From a virus: a stretch of DNA of 33,372 nt. Positions 7,105 to 15,206 of the stretch are shown one piece after another. The DNA lies in IMG/VR virus record IMGVR_UViG_3300029915_000096, positions 1-33,372 of that record; one strand, 5' to 3'. The translations under genes were made by a program, and so were the position numbers. How positions within the stretch are numbered: position 1 is the first letter of the stretch; every line of letters starts with the position of its first letter. The notes under the pieces were generated by a model. The model saw nothing but the letters and a program-made list of their open reading frames with translations, ran no database searches and was not told the DNA's origin.

Positions 7105-7512
7105 GTGAAGCCCTTTGATCCGTTCACATCGCCATTCGTGCGTCCGTCATGGCACAAGAAGATCAAGCTATATGCGGCTCCGAAAGAAACGCGCATCTGG
7201 AACCGGACGCTTGATGGCACCGGCAAGTGTTGCTGCTTTACCGGATGGAACAATGCGAAAGACGAGCCCTACGGCATTGTGCGCGTCAACGGCCAGCGCT
7301 GGTATCTGCATCGCTATGCCTTCTCCAAATATCATGGCATCGAATTTCAGGCTGGTGACGTAGTGGATCATATTTGCCGCCGCCGCCTTTGCTTTAACCC
7401 GCTGCATCTCGAATGCACTACGCACCGTGAGAATTATGATCGCGGCGATGGGCGCGCGATGTTAATCCAGAATGCGCCAAGCGATGAAGAAATTCAGGAG
7501 TTGTTGGGATGA
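7105..7512 (+). CDS. HNH homing-type endonuclease
   Basis: This 135-residue protein shows the canonical HNH_3 core: YGIVRVNGQRWYLHRYAFS with His69, VVDHICRRRLC with His89, and CFNPLHLE with Asn98 and His101, followed by a THRENYDRG stretch. The start is GTG 7105, immediately after the previous stop, with TGGAG as ribosome binding site. Free-standing HNH genes of this kind are common selfish insertions in phages. Here it sits between a nuclease and a methyltransferase without disturbing either. Confidence 0.8.
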   Translation: MKPFDPFTSPFVRPSWHKKIKLYAAPKETRIWNRTLDGTGKCCCFTGWNNAKDEPYGIVRVNGQRWYLHRYAFSKYHGIEFQAGDVVDHICRRRLCFNPLHLECTTHRENYDRGDGRAMLIQNAPSDEEIQELLG

Positions 7513-8087
7513 CGCGGATTGAAAAAGGCTCATCCATGCACGGGGAAAGCGGCTATGAGCGCGTTGAAAATGACGCTTATTGGACACCTGAATGGTGTAC
7601 CAAGGCCCTTCTAAAGAAGGTGGCGTTGCGCGGCCTTATCGTTGAACCCGCTGCTGGGATCGGCCATATAGCAGATGTTGTGCGCGCGGCCGGTTACGAT
7701 GTGGCCGAGTTTGATATTGTTAACCGCAGCAATAGACCAACTCTAAAGATCGCCGATTTCCTAAAAGTTGACCAACTCAGCTTGTCGCGTGAAGTATCTG
7801 TTGTTACCAACCCGCCCTATGTTCTAGCCGAAGAATTTGTTCGTCACGCCATCAAACTCACAAAAGAACGCGAAGGCATGGTTGCCATGCTTTTACGCAA
7901 TGAGTGGGATTGCGCGGCGAGCCGTCGCGATCTATTTGAGCGCCCGCCTTTCGCAAAAAAACTTGTTCTCACCAAACGCCCGAAGTGGAGTGCGCAAGAT
8001 ACCGCGTCGCCACGTCATAATTTCAGTTGGTTCATTTGGGACTGGGAATATTGCTATCCGCATCCAGTTATGGAGTGGGGACCATGA
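7509..8087 (+). CDS. N6-adenine DNA methyltransferase-like protein
   Basis: This 192-residue protein has the SAM-binding motif VEPAAGIGHIADVV (about residues 45-58) and the catalytic TNPPY motif (about 100-104) of amino-methyltransferases, followed by LRNEWDCAASRRDLF. The compact length, with no separate target recognition domain, is usual for phage orphan enzymes. It may methylate phage DNA to block host restriction. It starts on an ATGA overlap; an internal ATG at residue 10 is an alternative start. The last 4 bases overlap the helicase gene. Target sequence cannot be told from here. Confidence 0.8.
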   Translation: MTRIEKGSSMHGESGYERVENDAYWTPEWCTKALLKKVALRGLIVEPAAGIGHIADVVRAAGYDVAEFDIVNRSNRPTLKIADFLKVDQLSLSREVSVVTNPPYVLAEEFVRHAIKLTKEREGMVAMLLRNEWDCAASRRDLFERPPFAKKLVLTKRPKWSAQDTASPRHNFSWFIWDWEYCYPHPVMEWGP

Positions 8088-9352
8088 CCGACATCACGCT
8101 TACCGACACGCAAGCAGATGCCGTTCGCCGCACTAAAGAATGGTATCTGAAGTGCAAGGCTGAGCTTAAAGCTAAAAAGCCACTCAGCCAGCAAGTTTGG
8201 CGTGTTTTCGGTTATGCCGGAACAGGAAAGTCCACAATCACCAAGTACGCACTTGCCGAACTCGGCAACATCACCGTACTCAGCGGCACATTTACTGGGA
8301 AAGCCGCTCGCGTCCTCACCCAGAAAGGCACGCCAGCCACCACCATCCATTCCATGTGCTACAAGGTCAGCGAGCCATCCAAAGAGGCTATCGAAAAAGC
8401 CAAAGAGGAACTTGCCAAATTGCGCGGCGATGGTCCTGGCAATGGCGATCAGATGATGTGGCGCGCGATGATGCGGACCCGCGAAGAGGCGATTAAGGAA
8501 ATGCATCGGCCAACATTCGTGTTGAATGGCGACGGCCCGGTGCGAGATTGCGATTTAATAGTTCTGGACGAGGTTAGCATGGTTAATGAAACCATGGCGG
8601 CGGATCTTATGAGCTTTGGCAAGCCTATTCTCGTGCTAGGAGATCCCGGACAGCTTCCACCAATCAAGGGCGACGGTGCGTTTACGCAAGCGGTTCCCGA
8701 TGTGATGCTCACGGAGATTCATCGCCAAGCTGAAGGCAGCGCTATTATCAGGCTGGCGACGATGGCGCGCGAGGGAAAGTTCATTCCTTATGGCGTTTAT
8801 AGCGATAGTGTAGTTAAGCTGCGTAAAAGCGAGTTGGGGCCGGAGGATTTACTTCAAGCAGATCAGGTCTTGACTGGCATGAATGCCACCCGCCTGATGT
8901 TGAACAATGCAATGCGCCGCGCCTCTGGTCGGACTTCGGTTTTGCCGGATGGTCCGGAAGAAAAAATCATCTGCCTACGAAATCAAAATGACATTGGATT
9001 GGTCAACGGTTCCTTCCTCACACTTAGCGATATTGAAGATGGCGATGAGTACGGATTCCGCGCGCAAGTCGTGACTGATGATGGCACCGATGTTGGACGG
9101 CGGACAATCTATAAAGGCGCCTTTCTAGATCATATCGAGTTCGATAAAGACCGCGCGCAACGTGACCACTGGAAGAAAAAAGGATTAGTCGATGCGTCAT
9201 TTGGCAATGCAATCACCGTCCATAAGAGTCAAGGAAGCGGCTGGAAAAATATAGTTTGGTTTGATGACGGCTTTGGGCGTGATCTTGTTCGCAATCAACA
9301 CGCATACACGGCCATCACCCGTGCCGAAGAAGGTCTTGTTATACTTGCGTAG
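8084..9352 (+). CDS. RecD/Dda-like SF1B DNA helicase
   Basis: This 422-residue helicase has Walker A GYAGTGKST at about 43-51, Walker B VLDEVSMV near 160, GDPGQLPP near 186, and C-terminal motifs VHKSQGSGW (about 378) and YTAITRA (about 407). This is the AAA_30 plus UvrD_C_2 arrangement of RecD/Dda-type 5'-3' helicases. ATG 8084 overlaps the previous stop in ATGA and is chosen over an upstream start at 8027 that would read through the methyltransferase end. Charged helices at about 105-150 form an insertion after motif I. It likely works with the primase-helicase in replication or recombination. Confidence 0.88.
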   Translation: MTDITLTDTQADAVRRTKEWYLKCKAELKAKKPLSQQVWRVFGYAGTGKSTITKYALAELGNITVLSGTFTGKAARVLTQKGTPATTIHSMCYKVSEPSKEAIEKAKEELAKLRGDGPGNGDQMMWRAMMRTREEAIKEMHRPTFVLNGDGPVRDCDLIVLDEVSMVNETMAADLMSFGKPILVLGDPGQLPPIKGDGAFTQAVPDVMLTEIHRQAEGSAIIRLATMAREGKFIPYGVYSDSVVKLRKSELGPEDLLQADQVLTGMNATRLMLNNAMRRASGRTSVLPDGPEEKIICLRNQNDIGLVNGSFLTLSDIEDGDEYGFRAQVVTDDGTDVGRRTIYKGAFLDHIEFDKDRAQRDHWKKKGLVDASFGNAITVHKSQGSGWKNIVWFDDGFGRDLVRNQHAYTAITRAEEGLVILA

Positions 9353-9376
9353 TCATAAAATGGGCCGGGAAAAATT

Positions 9377-11911
9377 GTGCTTGATCTCAACGATGCCATT
9401 CCGCAATCAGTACCGCCGCCCCTGTACGACATGGACGATCTCAGCCAGCGCCTGGCTGCCACAGCCGCGTCATGGGTGCCGCAATTTTTCCCCCAAGGCC
9501 GCATCAGCGATGACCGCTCGGAACTTCGCCTAGCCAATATCTCCGGATCGCCGCCACGCAAGACCGGATCTTGCGTGATCGGGCTGACTGGCGATATGGC
9601 GGCAGCTTGGCATGACTTTGATGGCGGCGATGGCGGTGGGCCGCTTTCAACGCTCAAGCACGCCAGCGGAAAAGATGGTCGCGAGCTGCTGGATCTGGCA
9701 GCGGAGATTACTGGAACATATCAGCAACCGAACGGAATGCACCGGGAGGCACCCGTGTCTCCCAAAGCAAATATAAAACCCCGCGATGCATCTGCCGAGA
9801 TCGCCCACATTCTCGCCCGCTCCGCGCCGATCGCCGGGACACTGGCTGAGACCTATCTGAAAAGCCGCGGGCTTGACCCGCCGCCGTCTGACGATCTGCG
9901 GTTTTGCGCCAATGTGACGGACTGGAAAGCCGGGGTCGGGCGCCCGGCCATGATCGCTATTCCGCGCCTAGCCAATGGCGAGCCGGCCGGCGGGGTGCAT
10001 CGCACCTTTCTGGCCTATGACGGGTTGGCCAAGGCACCCATGGATCAGCCCAAGAAGATGCTTGGCTCCATGGAAAATGGGGCGATCAGGCTGGCTCCCA
10101 TGGGCGAGGACGGGCGCCTTGGCATTGCGGAGGGCATCGAGACCGCCCTGGCCGCCATGCGGCTGTACGGGCTCCCCGTATGGGCCGCGACTGCGGCGCC
10201 GTTCTTGGGCGGCCGGGACCGATCTGGGGCTTGGATAGGCTTTGTGCCACCCGCCGGCATTCGGGCGCTCTACATCTTCGCGGATGCCGGGGCGGCCGGC
10301 CTGAAGGTCGCAAATGCCGTTCTGGAGCAGGCCAAAGAAAATGGACTCCCCGCGGCGATTATCGAACCAGTTGGGGATGACGATTTCAATGCGGATCTGG
10401 TGGCAGGGGCGGCGCCACGCCAACTGCCAGATTTACACATTATTTCATGTGAAAAATTGGACAGCGGCGAAAATGTAGAAACGAAGGCCAACATAGCCGA
10501 AACCATAGCGCTCGCGATCGGCACGCTGCGCAAGGGCTGCCCCATGGATGAGGTTGAAGTCGTCCTGGACGAGATCGCGCGAGGCGGCTTCGATATTCTG
10601 CCGACGCGCCAAATGCTGGTGAGCATCAAAGATCGCACCGTCATCCCGATGCGGATGCTGGAAGGCGCTCTACGCAAGAAGCGTCTGGAAATTCGTTCGA
10701 CCAACAGCAAAATCAGCGGCGACTGGATGGGACGCATGATTTTGTCCGATGCCGGCGAGCCGCGGCAGATCATGGAAAACGCCGCCACAGTTTTTGAGAT
10801 GGCACCTGAGTTTCAGGGCGTGCTTTGGTTTGATGAATTTGGCAATCGCCCGATGATGCGCAGACCCGCGCCATGGGATATGACAAATGGCGGGTTTTCC
10901 GAGCGCGCATGGTCCGACGCTGACGATGCGGAGGCCACGCGCTGGCTGCAGCGCGCAGGTATCATCGTTCCGTCGTTGATCGCACACGAGGCTGTGCTGA
11001 CGGTTGCTTTTAAATCCACTTATCATCCGGTGCGCGAGTATCTTCAGGACTTGGAATGGGATGGCAAAGAGCGTCTTGATTTTTGGGGTATTGATTATCT
11101 AGGCGCTGAAGAAACGCCCTATACAAAGGCGGTTAGCGCCCGCTGGCTTATATCCGCCGTTGCTAGGGTGATGGAGCCAGGATGTAAGGCCGATCATGCT
11201 TTAATTCTTGAGGGGCAACAGGGAACTTACAAGTCCACTGTATTGCGCACGCTTTTTCATCCATGGTTCAGTGATGACCCTGCCGAAATGGGTAGTAAGG
11301 ACGCAGCAATACAACTCGCCGGGGTATGGTGCATGGAATACGCCGACCTTGATCGCTTCGGGCGCGCTGACCGTAACAGATTAAAAGCATTCATTTCTCG
11401 CCAGATTGATCGCTATCGCGCGCCATTTGCTCGCCATGCGGCAGATTATCCTCGCCAAATTGTTTTTTCTGGAACGACCAACGATAGCTCTTACCTAGAT
11501 GACCCGACTGGCGGGCGCCGATTTTGGCCGCTCAAGGCACCGAATCCGGATCCTAGCGGCGTGGCTGCGGCCAAAGATCAACTGTGGGCAGAAGCTACAC
11601 ATCGTTTTATGAGCGGCGAGAAATTCTATTTGGCTGAAAGTGAATTACAGCAAGATGCCAAGAAGCAGCAGCGCATCAGGCAGCACGAAGAATCATGGGG
11701 GAATAAAATTAAACACGTCCTCAGAGGCGGTGAGAATGGCTACCCGCTAATTCGCGTGACGGTTTCTGAAGTGTTGGAAGGTATCGCGATCCCGGCTGAT
11801 AGGTGGAATACCAGCACTTATAACCGCGTGCGGGACTATTTGCAGTTCATTGGGTGGCTGGAAGATCCGAATGTGGAAGATGGCCGCACATTTTTACGGC
11901 CAGAGATTTGA
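9377..11911 (+). CDS. Toprim primase fused to VapE-type helicase
   Basis: This 844-residue two-part replication protein starts at GTG 9377. The first half has a DFDGGDGGG segment like that before phage primase cores, and a Toprim_3-like domain with AEGIETA (Glu near residue 252) and IFADAGAAG (near 303), where the usual DND reads DAG. The second half, about 545-780, is a virulence-associated E domain with YLQDLEWDGKERLD, Walker A GQQGTYKST (about 613-621), the WCMEYADLD strand, PFARHAADYPRQIVFSGTTN and DPTGGRRFWP. Together these give primase and ring helicase functions at the phage fork. It is the last gene of the plus-strand block and faces a minus-strand operon. Confidence 0.85.
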   Translation: MLDLNDAIPQSVPPPLYDMDDLSQRLAATAASWVPQFFPQGRISDDRSELRLANISGSPPRKTGSCVIGLTGDMAAAWHDFDGGDGGGPLSTLKHASGKDGRELLDLAAEITGTYQQPNGMHREAPVSPKANIKPRDASAEIAHILARSAPIAGTLAETYLKSRGLDPPPSDDLRFCANVTDWKAGVGRPAMIAIPRLANGEPAGGVHRTFLAYDGLAKAPMDQPKKMLGSMENGAIRLAPMGEDGRLGIAEGIETALAAMRLYGLPVWAATAAPFLGGRDRSGAWIGFVPPAGIRALYIFADAGAAGLKVANAVLEQAKENGLPAAIIEPVGDDDFNADLVAGAAPRQLPDLHIISCEKLDSGENVETKANIAETIALAIGTLRKGCPMDEVEVVLDEIARGGFDILPTRQMLVSIKDRTVIPMRMLEGALRKKRLEIRSTNSKISGDWMGRMILSDAGEPRQIMENAATVFEMAPEFQGVLWFDEFGNRPMMRRPAPWDMTNGGFSERAWSDADDAEATRWLQRAGIIVPSLIAHEAVLTVAFKSTYHPVREYLQDLEWDGKERLDFWGIDYLGAEETPYTKAVSARWLISAVARVMEPGCKADHALILEGQQGTYKSTVLRTLFHPWFSDDPAEMGSKDAAIQLAGVWCMEYADLDRFGRADRNRLKAFISRQIDRYRAPFARHAADYPRQIVFSGTTNDSSYLDDPTGGRRFWPLKAPNPDPSGVAAAKDQLWAEATHRFMSGEKFYLAESELQQDAKKQQRIRQHEESWGNKIKHVLRGGENGYPLIRVTVSEVLEGIAIPADRWNTSTYNRVRDYLQFIGWLEDPNVEDGRTFLRPEI

Positions 11912-11927
11912 TGCTTCATTTTTCCAG

Positions 11928-12035
11928 TTAAGATTTCGGGACGCATTGAATGCGAGCGATGGCCTGGTCCCATATCATCGCAACCCACGCCAGAAAAAAG
12001 CGCCATTTGTTTTTGTGGAATACGTCCTCGCTCAC
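11928..12035 (-). CDS. 35-residue membrane-like peptide, last gene of the minus operon
   Basis: GTG 12035 on the minus strand follows AAAGGGAGCGAGAC and opens a 35-codon frame ending at TAA 11930-11928. The peptide has a basic N-terminus and a hydrophobic stretch, WRFFLAWVAMIW, that could cross or lie on a membrane. The start module is the same as in the genes before it, which is the main reason to believe it is expressed. It converges with the primase-helicase gene 16 bp away; no terminator hairpin is visible between them. Confidence 0.55.
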   Translation of the reverse strand: MSEDVFHKNKWRFFLAWVAMIWDQAIARIQCVPKS

Positions 12036-12047
12036 GTCTCGCTCCCT

Positions 12048-12242
12048 TTATGAATTGAGCGCATCGCAGAATTGCTTTGCGATCTGCTCGTTATAAACTT
12101 CACCGATGCGAATACCGTGCCTGTAGAGAAACCATACGAAGCCGGTCGCACCATCTTGGCTGTATTCATAGACGGGCGGCTCCTCGTCTTCGCAAGGCCG
12201 TCCATGCGCGGTGTTTAGTTCGGCTCCCACGGCTTCGCTCAT
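12048..12242 (-). CDS. Small hypothetical protein of the minus operon
   Basis: This 64-residue acidic protein starts at ATG 12242, overlapping the preceding stop by one base (TAATG), so it is probably translationally coupled. It contains a PPVYEYSQDGATGFVWFLYRHG beta-type segment and ends in an AKQFCDAL helix. The pattern of sparse charged and aromatic strands suggests a small single-domain protein. No family was recognised. Confidence 0.6.
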   Translation of the reverse strand: MSEAVGAELNTAHGRPCEDEEPPVYEYSQDGATGFVWFLYRHGIRIGEVYNEQIAKQFCDALNS

Positions 12243-12469
12243 TATTTGTTTACCAAAGCAGCGCGAACCTTCACCGCCCAATCACCCGTTCCGGGACATG
12301 GGCCTTCAATATCCACAAGTTCAAGCAGAAGGGTTTCCGTCTCTTCAATGCGAGCGATAGCCTTTGACAATAGTCCATCAAGATTGTCTCCCGTGTTTTT
12401 ACCGCGCTTAACGCCATGGTTGCGGCGCATTTCCTGAAATTGTCTCAGTTCGATTGAAAGACTGGACAT
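12242..12469 (-). CDS. Small helical protein of the minus operon
   Basis: This 75-residue protein starts at ATG 12469 after AAGAGGAGCCGGTCC; a longer frame reaching 12571 would run through the preceding 58-codon gene. It is largely helical with a basic middle (MRRNHGVKRGKN) and an acidic helix IARIEETETLLLELVDIEG. No known family was recognised. It may be a dimeric helical accessory protein. Confidence 0.6.
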   Translation of the reverse strand: MSSLSIELRQFQEMRRNHGVKRGKNTGDNLDGLLSKAIARIEETETLLLELVDIEGPCPGTGDWAVKVRAALVNK

Positions 12470-12482
12470 GGACCGGCTCCTC

Positions 12483-12659
12483 TTATCTAGGTTTCGTGCA
12501 TGGAACATTCCCATGCTTTGTCGCGTGATAGTATTCGCGCGTCGTGCCGTCAGTTCTATAGCCGGGCTCAAGGCCTAGGTCGCAGAACACGCAGCCGCAG
12601 CTATCCTCGACCTTCGCGCCAGTCGCTTTCGTGTAGTCTGCATTCTTTCCAAATCTCAT
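12483..12659 (-). CDS. 58-residue CxCxxC zinc-binding peptide
   Basis: ATG 12659 follows TAGGAGTCGGGCG, with the previous gene's TAG forming part of the ribosome binding site. The peptide holds the cluster DSCGCVFCDLG and a later C54 in VPCTK, so four cysteines could bind one zinc ion; a His-containing YYHATKHG stretch lies between. It is too short for automatic length cut-offs but matches the spacing and start signal of the operon exactly. Function unknown. Confidence 0.6.
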   Translation of the reverse strand: MRFGKNADYTKATGAKVEDSCGCVFCDLGLEPGYRTDGTTREYYHATKHGNVPCTKPR

Positions 12660-12669
12660 CGCCCGACTC

Positions 12670-12885
12670 CTAGTTGTCTAATTCGGCAAGTAGATTCTTC
12701 ATCACGCGCAACCAGAGCCCGCTGTAGGGCGCACTACGACAAACAGTTCCGGCGTGTAAGGCACTCACGGAATGCTTTTCTGCGATCTCTTTGTACTTCA
12801 TCTTGTGAAATACGCGATCTTCGTAAATAGCCTCATCGCGCTGTCTAATGCGCCTACGGTCATGTCCGTCCAAAAGTATTGGCAC
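12670..12885 (-). CDS. Small helix-turn-helix-like protein
   Basis: This 71-residue protein starts at GTG 12885 after AAGGGAGCGAAGCC; the longer frame upstream to 13077 overlaps the preceding gene and is a shadow. Residues about 17-45 (DEAIYEDRVFHKMKYKEIAEKHSVSALHAGTV) read like a sigma-type helix-turn-helix, with KYKEIAEKHSVS as turn and recognition helix. It may be a small regulator or terminase-like DNA-binding protein. The call rests on the HTH-like pattern only. Confidence 0.55.
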   Translation of the reverse strand: MPILLDGHDRRRIRQRDEAIYEDRVFHKMKYKEIAEKHSVSALHAGTVCRSAPYSGLWLRVMKNLLAELDN

Positions 12886-12901
12886 GGCTTCGCTCCCTTT
12901 T

Positions 12902-13105
12902 TCAAAAACGCATCCCGCCATCATCGGCGCGGACGCACGTATAAAACCCAGCGTCTCCGAATGACGGCGGCGCGAAACACCCCAGCGTGGCACGGCCACA
13001 GTTAGGGCAGACGCGCCCATTCTCGCCACGCTCACGCATCGCGGCGGCCTCGCGGATTGCTCGCTCTTTGGCCTCAAGTTCTGGATAATGCTTGCGACGC
13101 TTCAC
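12902..13105 (-). CDS. Zinc-ribbon small protein
   Basis: This 67-residue protein starts at GTG 13105 with TAAGGGGCCGGGCC in front, where the TAA is the stop of the preceding gene. A basic helical N-terminus (ELEAKERAIREAAAMRERG) leads to a zinc ribbon with CPNC, then C43 and C56 in GFYTC. Such short zinc ribbons in phages often mediate protein or nucleic acid contacts. Specific role unknown. Confidence 0.62.
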   Translation of the reverse strand: MKRRKHYPELEAKERAIREAAAMRERGENGRVCPNCGRATLGCFAPPSFGDAGFYTCVRADDGGMRF

Positions 13106-13116
13106 GGCCCGGCCCC

Positions 13117-13305
13117 TTATTTAGTTGTCGCGGGTTCAGCCGCATCTGGATTGTTCTTCACATAGTCAGGATGGCACGGGCCGCCGCGAACTTTACATTC
13201 CAACATCTGTAATGTGGTTGGCGGTTCACCTGTACCGAGGTCGCAAGCGCACCAGGGCAACCGCTGGAACGGCAGGTTGCACTCAATGGGTTCGACTTCG
13301 TCCAC
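13117..13305 (-). CDS. Cys-rich small protein
   Basis: This 62-residue protein starts at GTG 13305 after AAGGGAGCATCGGC. It has five cysteines (C9, CAC at 19-21, C37 and C44), which may bind metal, around PFQRLPWCACDLGTGEPP. The N-terminus is acidic. No family was recognised. It directly follows the PP-loop ATPase gene and uses the same start module as the other operon members. Confidence 0.6.
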   Translation of the reverse strand: MDEVEPIECNLPFQRLPWCACDLGTGEPPTTLQMLECKVRGGPCHPDYVKNNPDAAEPATTK

Positions 13306-13327
13306 GCCGATGCTCCCTTTTTGGTCG

Positions 13328-14095
13328 TTACATTGCGCAGACGCGACATGCGCCCGCGTTCATACGTTCCCGCTTCATGCGGTTGAGGCTAAGTGTCGGG
13401 ACGCGCCCGCTGGCGAACGCTGCGAACAAATCCTTGAGGGAAACTGGCCAAGCATCACGGCCCGGTGTTCTGAGGGTGTGTCCCTGCGCCGCTTCCCATT
13501 CAGCCGCTTCGGCGGCGCGCTCCGGGTAATAGTGCCAAAACTCCCACCATTCACCGAGGCGCTGGTGGTAACACCGCGCGCAATCCGTCCGGTCGGGGCA
13601 AACAATCCCAAACCTCTTCAATGTCGCCTGCACTTCGTTCTCACCCATGCCCCACTCCCGGAGCGGGAAGCGCATGGTCACGCCTGGAATATCATCGTAT
13701 GCGCCGCCAGCGCGGCCTTCCTCGTCGGCGCGCAGCCCGACATAAGAGACAATCGGGCCTATGGCCGTCTGTTCAAACAGGAACTTGCGGTATGGTTCGA
13801 TCTTGAGGCGGCGGGTGCAGAAGCGGGCGCGGAAGTTGGGCAACATCCCCTCATCGGCAACAATGCTGTCGAGCGTCCCGGCCATGATCGGGATAAGGCG
13901 CTTTCCTAGAAGCTGCCCAAGGTTCAGCCAGTGTTCAAACATCGGCGGCAGTTCATCGCCTGTTGGGGTGCAGAGATAGTTGTACGGGCGCGGCTCGCGC
14001 TCCTTGAGCAAGAACGACAGCGCGCTGCTATCATGGCCTCCCGAAAGGGCCACGACGTGCGCCACGCCGTCGCTGTCTCGCTCGATTAGGGTCAC
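13328..14095 (-). CDS. PP-loop ATPase, PAPS-reductase-like
   Basis: This protein has the PP-loop SGGHDSS at about residues 18-24, a CTPTGDELPP strand in the place of the usual NTG, the conserved FCTRRLKIEPYR, YVGLRADEEGRAG, and a C-terminal CPDRTDCARCYHQ cluster before EWWEFW. This is the phage phosphoadenosine-phosphosulfate-reductase-like family, whose members adenylate a substrate and may handle sulfur; the reaction in phages is not settled. GTG 14095 is preferred over ATG 14116 because it has GGAG at the correct distance and overlaps the previous stop as GTGA. The product is then 255 residues. Links to DNA sulfur or base modification are possible but unproven. Confidence 0.8.
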   Translation of the reverse strand: MTLIERDSDGVAHVVALSGGHDSSALSFLLKEREPRPYNYLCTPTGDELPPMFEHWLNLGQLLGKRLIPIMAGTLDSIVADEGMLPNFRARFCTRRLKIEPYRKFLFEQTAIGPIVSYVGLRADEEGRAGGAYDDIPGVTMRFPLREWGMGENEVQATLKRFGIVCPDRTDCARCYHQRLGEWWEFWHYYPERAAEAAEWEAAQGHTLRTPGRDAWPVSLKDLFAAFASGRVPTLSLNRMKRERMNAGACRVCAM

Positions 14096-14430
14096 GCGGT
14101 CCTCCGCGAGAACCATTGGGTTTTGTCGGGGCCTGCCACTGTATAGCTATGCTGGTATAGGTCTTCCATCAAATTGCTGGCCAGCTTGTGCGCCGTGTTC
14201 CGAAGCGCCTCTAGTTCAACCGGGAAGCGGGGGTAGTTTATCAGCCCAATGCGAACCCCGGCTTCTTCCCCGCCCGTGTAGACATAGGCGACGGGTTCAA
14301 CAGTGACGCACAAGCCTTCGGAAAAGCAGAACTGGCGGCAGGTCTGTTTGGCAACCTGAACATCGCCGGCAATGAATATGTCAAAGCGGTAGCTGGGCGC
14401 CTCAGACAGCGTGCCGTGGTCGTTTGTCAT
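14092..14430 (-). CDS. Hypothetical protein, beta-alpha fold
   Basis: This 112-residue protein starts at ATG 14430 after TAGAGGAGGCCAGA. It begins with a RFDIFIAGDVQVAKQTCRQFC strand-helix unit, followed by LCVTVEPVAYVYTGGEEAGVRIGLINYPRFP strands and a helix ending in LASNLMEDLYQHS. This resembles a two-layer alpha/beta sandwich used in several small phage proteins. No named family was recognised. Its stop shares bases with the GTG start of the PP-loop gene. Confidence 0.62.
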   Translation of the reverse strand: MTNDHGTLSEAPSYRFDIFIAGDVQVAKQTCRQFCFSEGLCVTVEPVAYVYTGGEEAGVRIGLINYPRFPVELEALRNTAHKLASNLMEDLYQHSYTVAGPDKTQWFSRRTA

Positions 14431-14441
14431 TCTGGCCTCCT

Positions 14442-14693
14442 CTATTGTTCGCGCTTGCTGATAGACATAATGCAGAAGCCGCGTTTCACGCCGAACTTCT
14501 CGTCTCGCAGTATATAGTCAACGTCGCGGCGTTCGTGGCGTCCGGTGTAGCCCTTCTCAGGAGACCATTCCTCCAAGACCAGAATATCCGCCACGCCATA
14601 ATCACAGTCATCCTTGCGCACTTCAAACTTCTTCACGCCGCTGGCGATGGCCTCAAAAAACTCCGGCAATGTCTTGAGATGGTGGACTAGCAC
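14442..14693 (-). CDS. DUF3850 (ASCH/PUA-like) protein
   Basis: This 83-residue protein follows DUF3850 nearly from end to end: HHLKTLPEFFEAIASGVKKFEVRKDDCDYGVADILVLEEW, YTGRHERRDVDYIL and a final strand GFCIMSIS. This family is an ASCH/PUA-type fold thought to bind RNA or nucleotides. GTG 14693 is the start, with TAGGGAGCGATGCC in front; an earlier in-frame ATG at 14732 would overlap the preceding gene. It is common as a small phage or plasmid accessory gene. Confidence 0.82.
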   Translation of the reverse strand: MLVHHLKTLPEFFEAIASGVKKFEVRKDDCDYGVADILVLEEWSPEKGYTGRHERRDVDYILRDEKFGVKRGFCIMSISKREQ

Positions 14694-14704
14694 GGCATCG
14701 CTCC

Positions 14705-14962
14705 CTACTTGTTCGCCATGTCGCGTAGACACATACGATAGCCGATGTGCGCGACGGCCATTAGAGTTTCTGTGCGGGGTAGCTGCTCATTGAACCGCCT
14801 AGCGAACGCCGCCTTCATGGCCGCCAGATCATCGTCTGATATGACGGTGCCATCGCGAACGGGCTTCGGGAGATGTGCTGCCGCGCTATCCGCAAATGCT
14901 ATCCGCTCGCCCTCTGTCCGCTGCGGCCTTTGCTCCGGCCACGGTGAAATATGTTCAGTCAT
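14705..14962 (-). CDS. Hypothetical small protein
   Basis: This 85-residue protein starts at ATG 14962 after TAGGAGTTATCGGA. A Pro-rich N-terminus (EHISPWPEQRPQRTEGERIAFADS) is followed by two helices: DDDLAAMKAAFARRFNEQL and TLMAVAHIGYRMCLRDMA. The charged body suggests a soluble two-helix protein. No family was recognised. Confidence 0.6.
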   Translation of the reverse strand: MTEHISPWPEQRPQRTEGERIAFADSAAAHLPKPVRDGTVISDDDLAAMKAAFARRFNEQLPRTETLMAVAHIGYRMCLRDMANK

Positions 14963-14973
14963 TCCGATAACTC

Positions 14974-15204
14974 CTAAATCTCTAAACCGCCGAATCCACG
15001 CGCGAATATCGGCGCGCCATCAAACTGACGCATCGGCTGCGATGGCGCAGCAGACAGACCGGGGTGCGCCGTGCGGGCGCGCTCCGGTACACTGTGGTCG
15101 CACCCTTCGGTGCCCTTGCAGGTCGGGCACGGCAAAAACGGATAGCCGGGCAACGCCTTCAGGTCGGAGACCGCTACAACCTCTGTGTTGTTAACATCGC
15201 GCAT
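14974..15204 (-). CDS. Small protein with CxxC zinc knuckle
   Basis: This 76-residue protein starts at ATG 15204, two bases after the previous stop, with AGAGG upstream. It contains LPCPTCKGTEGCDHS, a likely zinc knuckle (C26, C29, C35 and a His), followed by a Pro/Ala-rich tail. Such knuckle-plus-tail proteins occur in many phages with unknown roles. Its own stop codon forms the start of the ribosome binding site of the next gene. Confidence 0.6.
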   Translation of the reverse strand: MRDVNNTEVVAVSDLKALPGYPFLPCPTCKGTEGCDHSVPERARTAHPGLSAAPSQPMRQFDGAPIFARGFGGLEI

Positions 15205-15206
15205 TT

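Noticed and set aside
11850-12053. Plus-strand frame of 67 codons at the primase-helicase end
   Set aside because: It overlaps the end of the primase-helicase gene and then the minus-strand 35-codon gene, and has no ribosome binding site.
13214-13909. Plus-strand frame of 231 codons
   Set aside because: It is antisense to the PP-loop ATPase, whose motifs are clear; the frame has no ribosome binding site or motifs.
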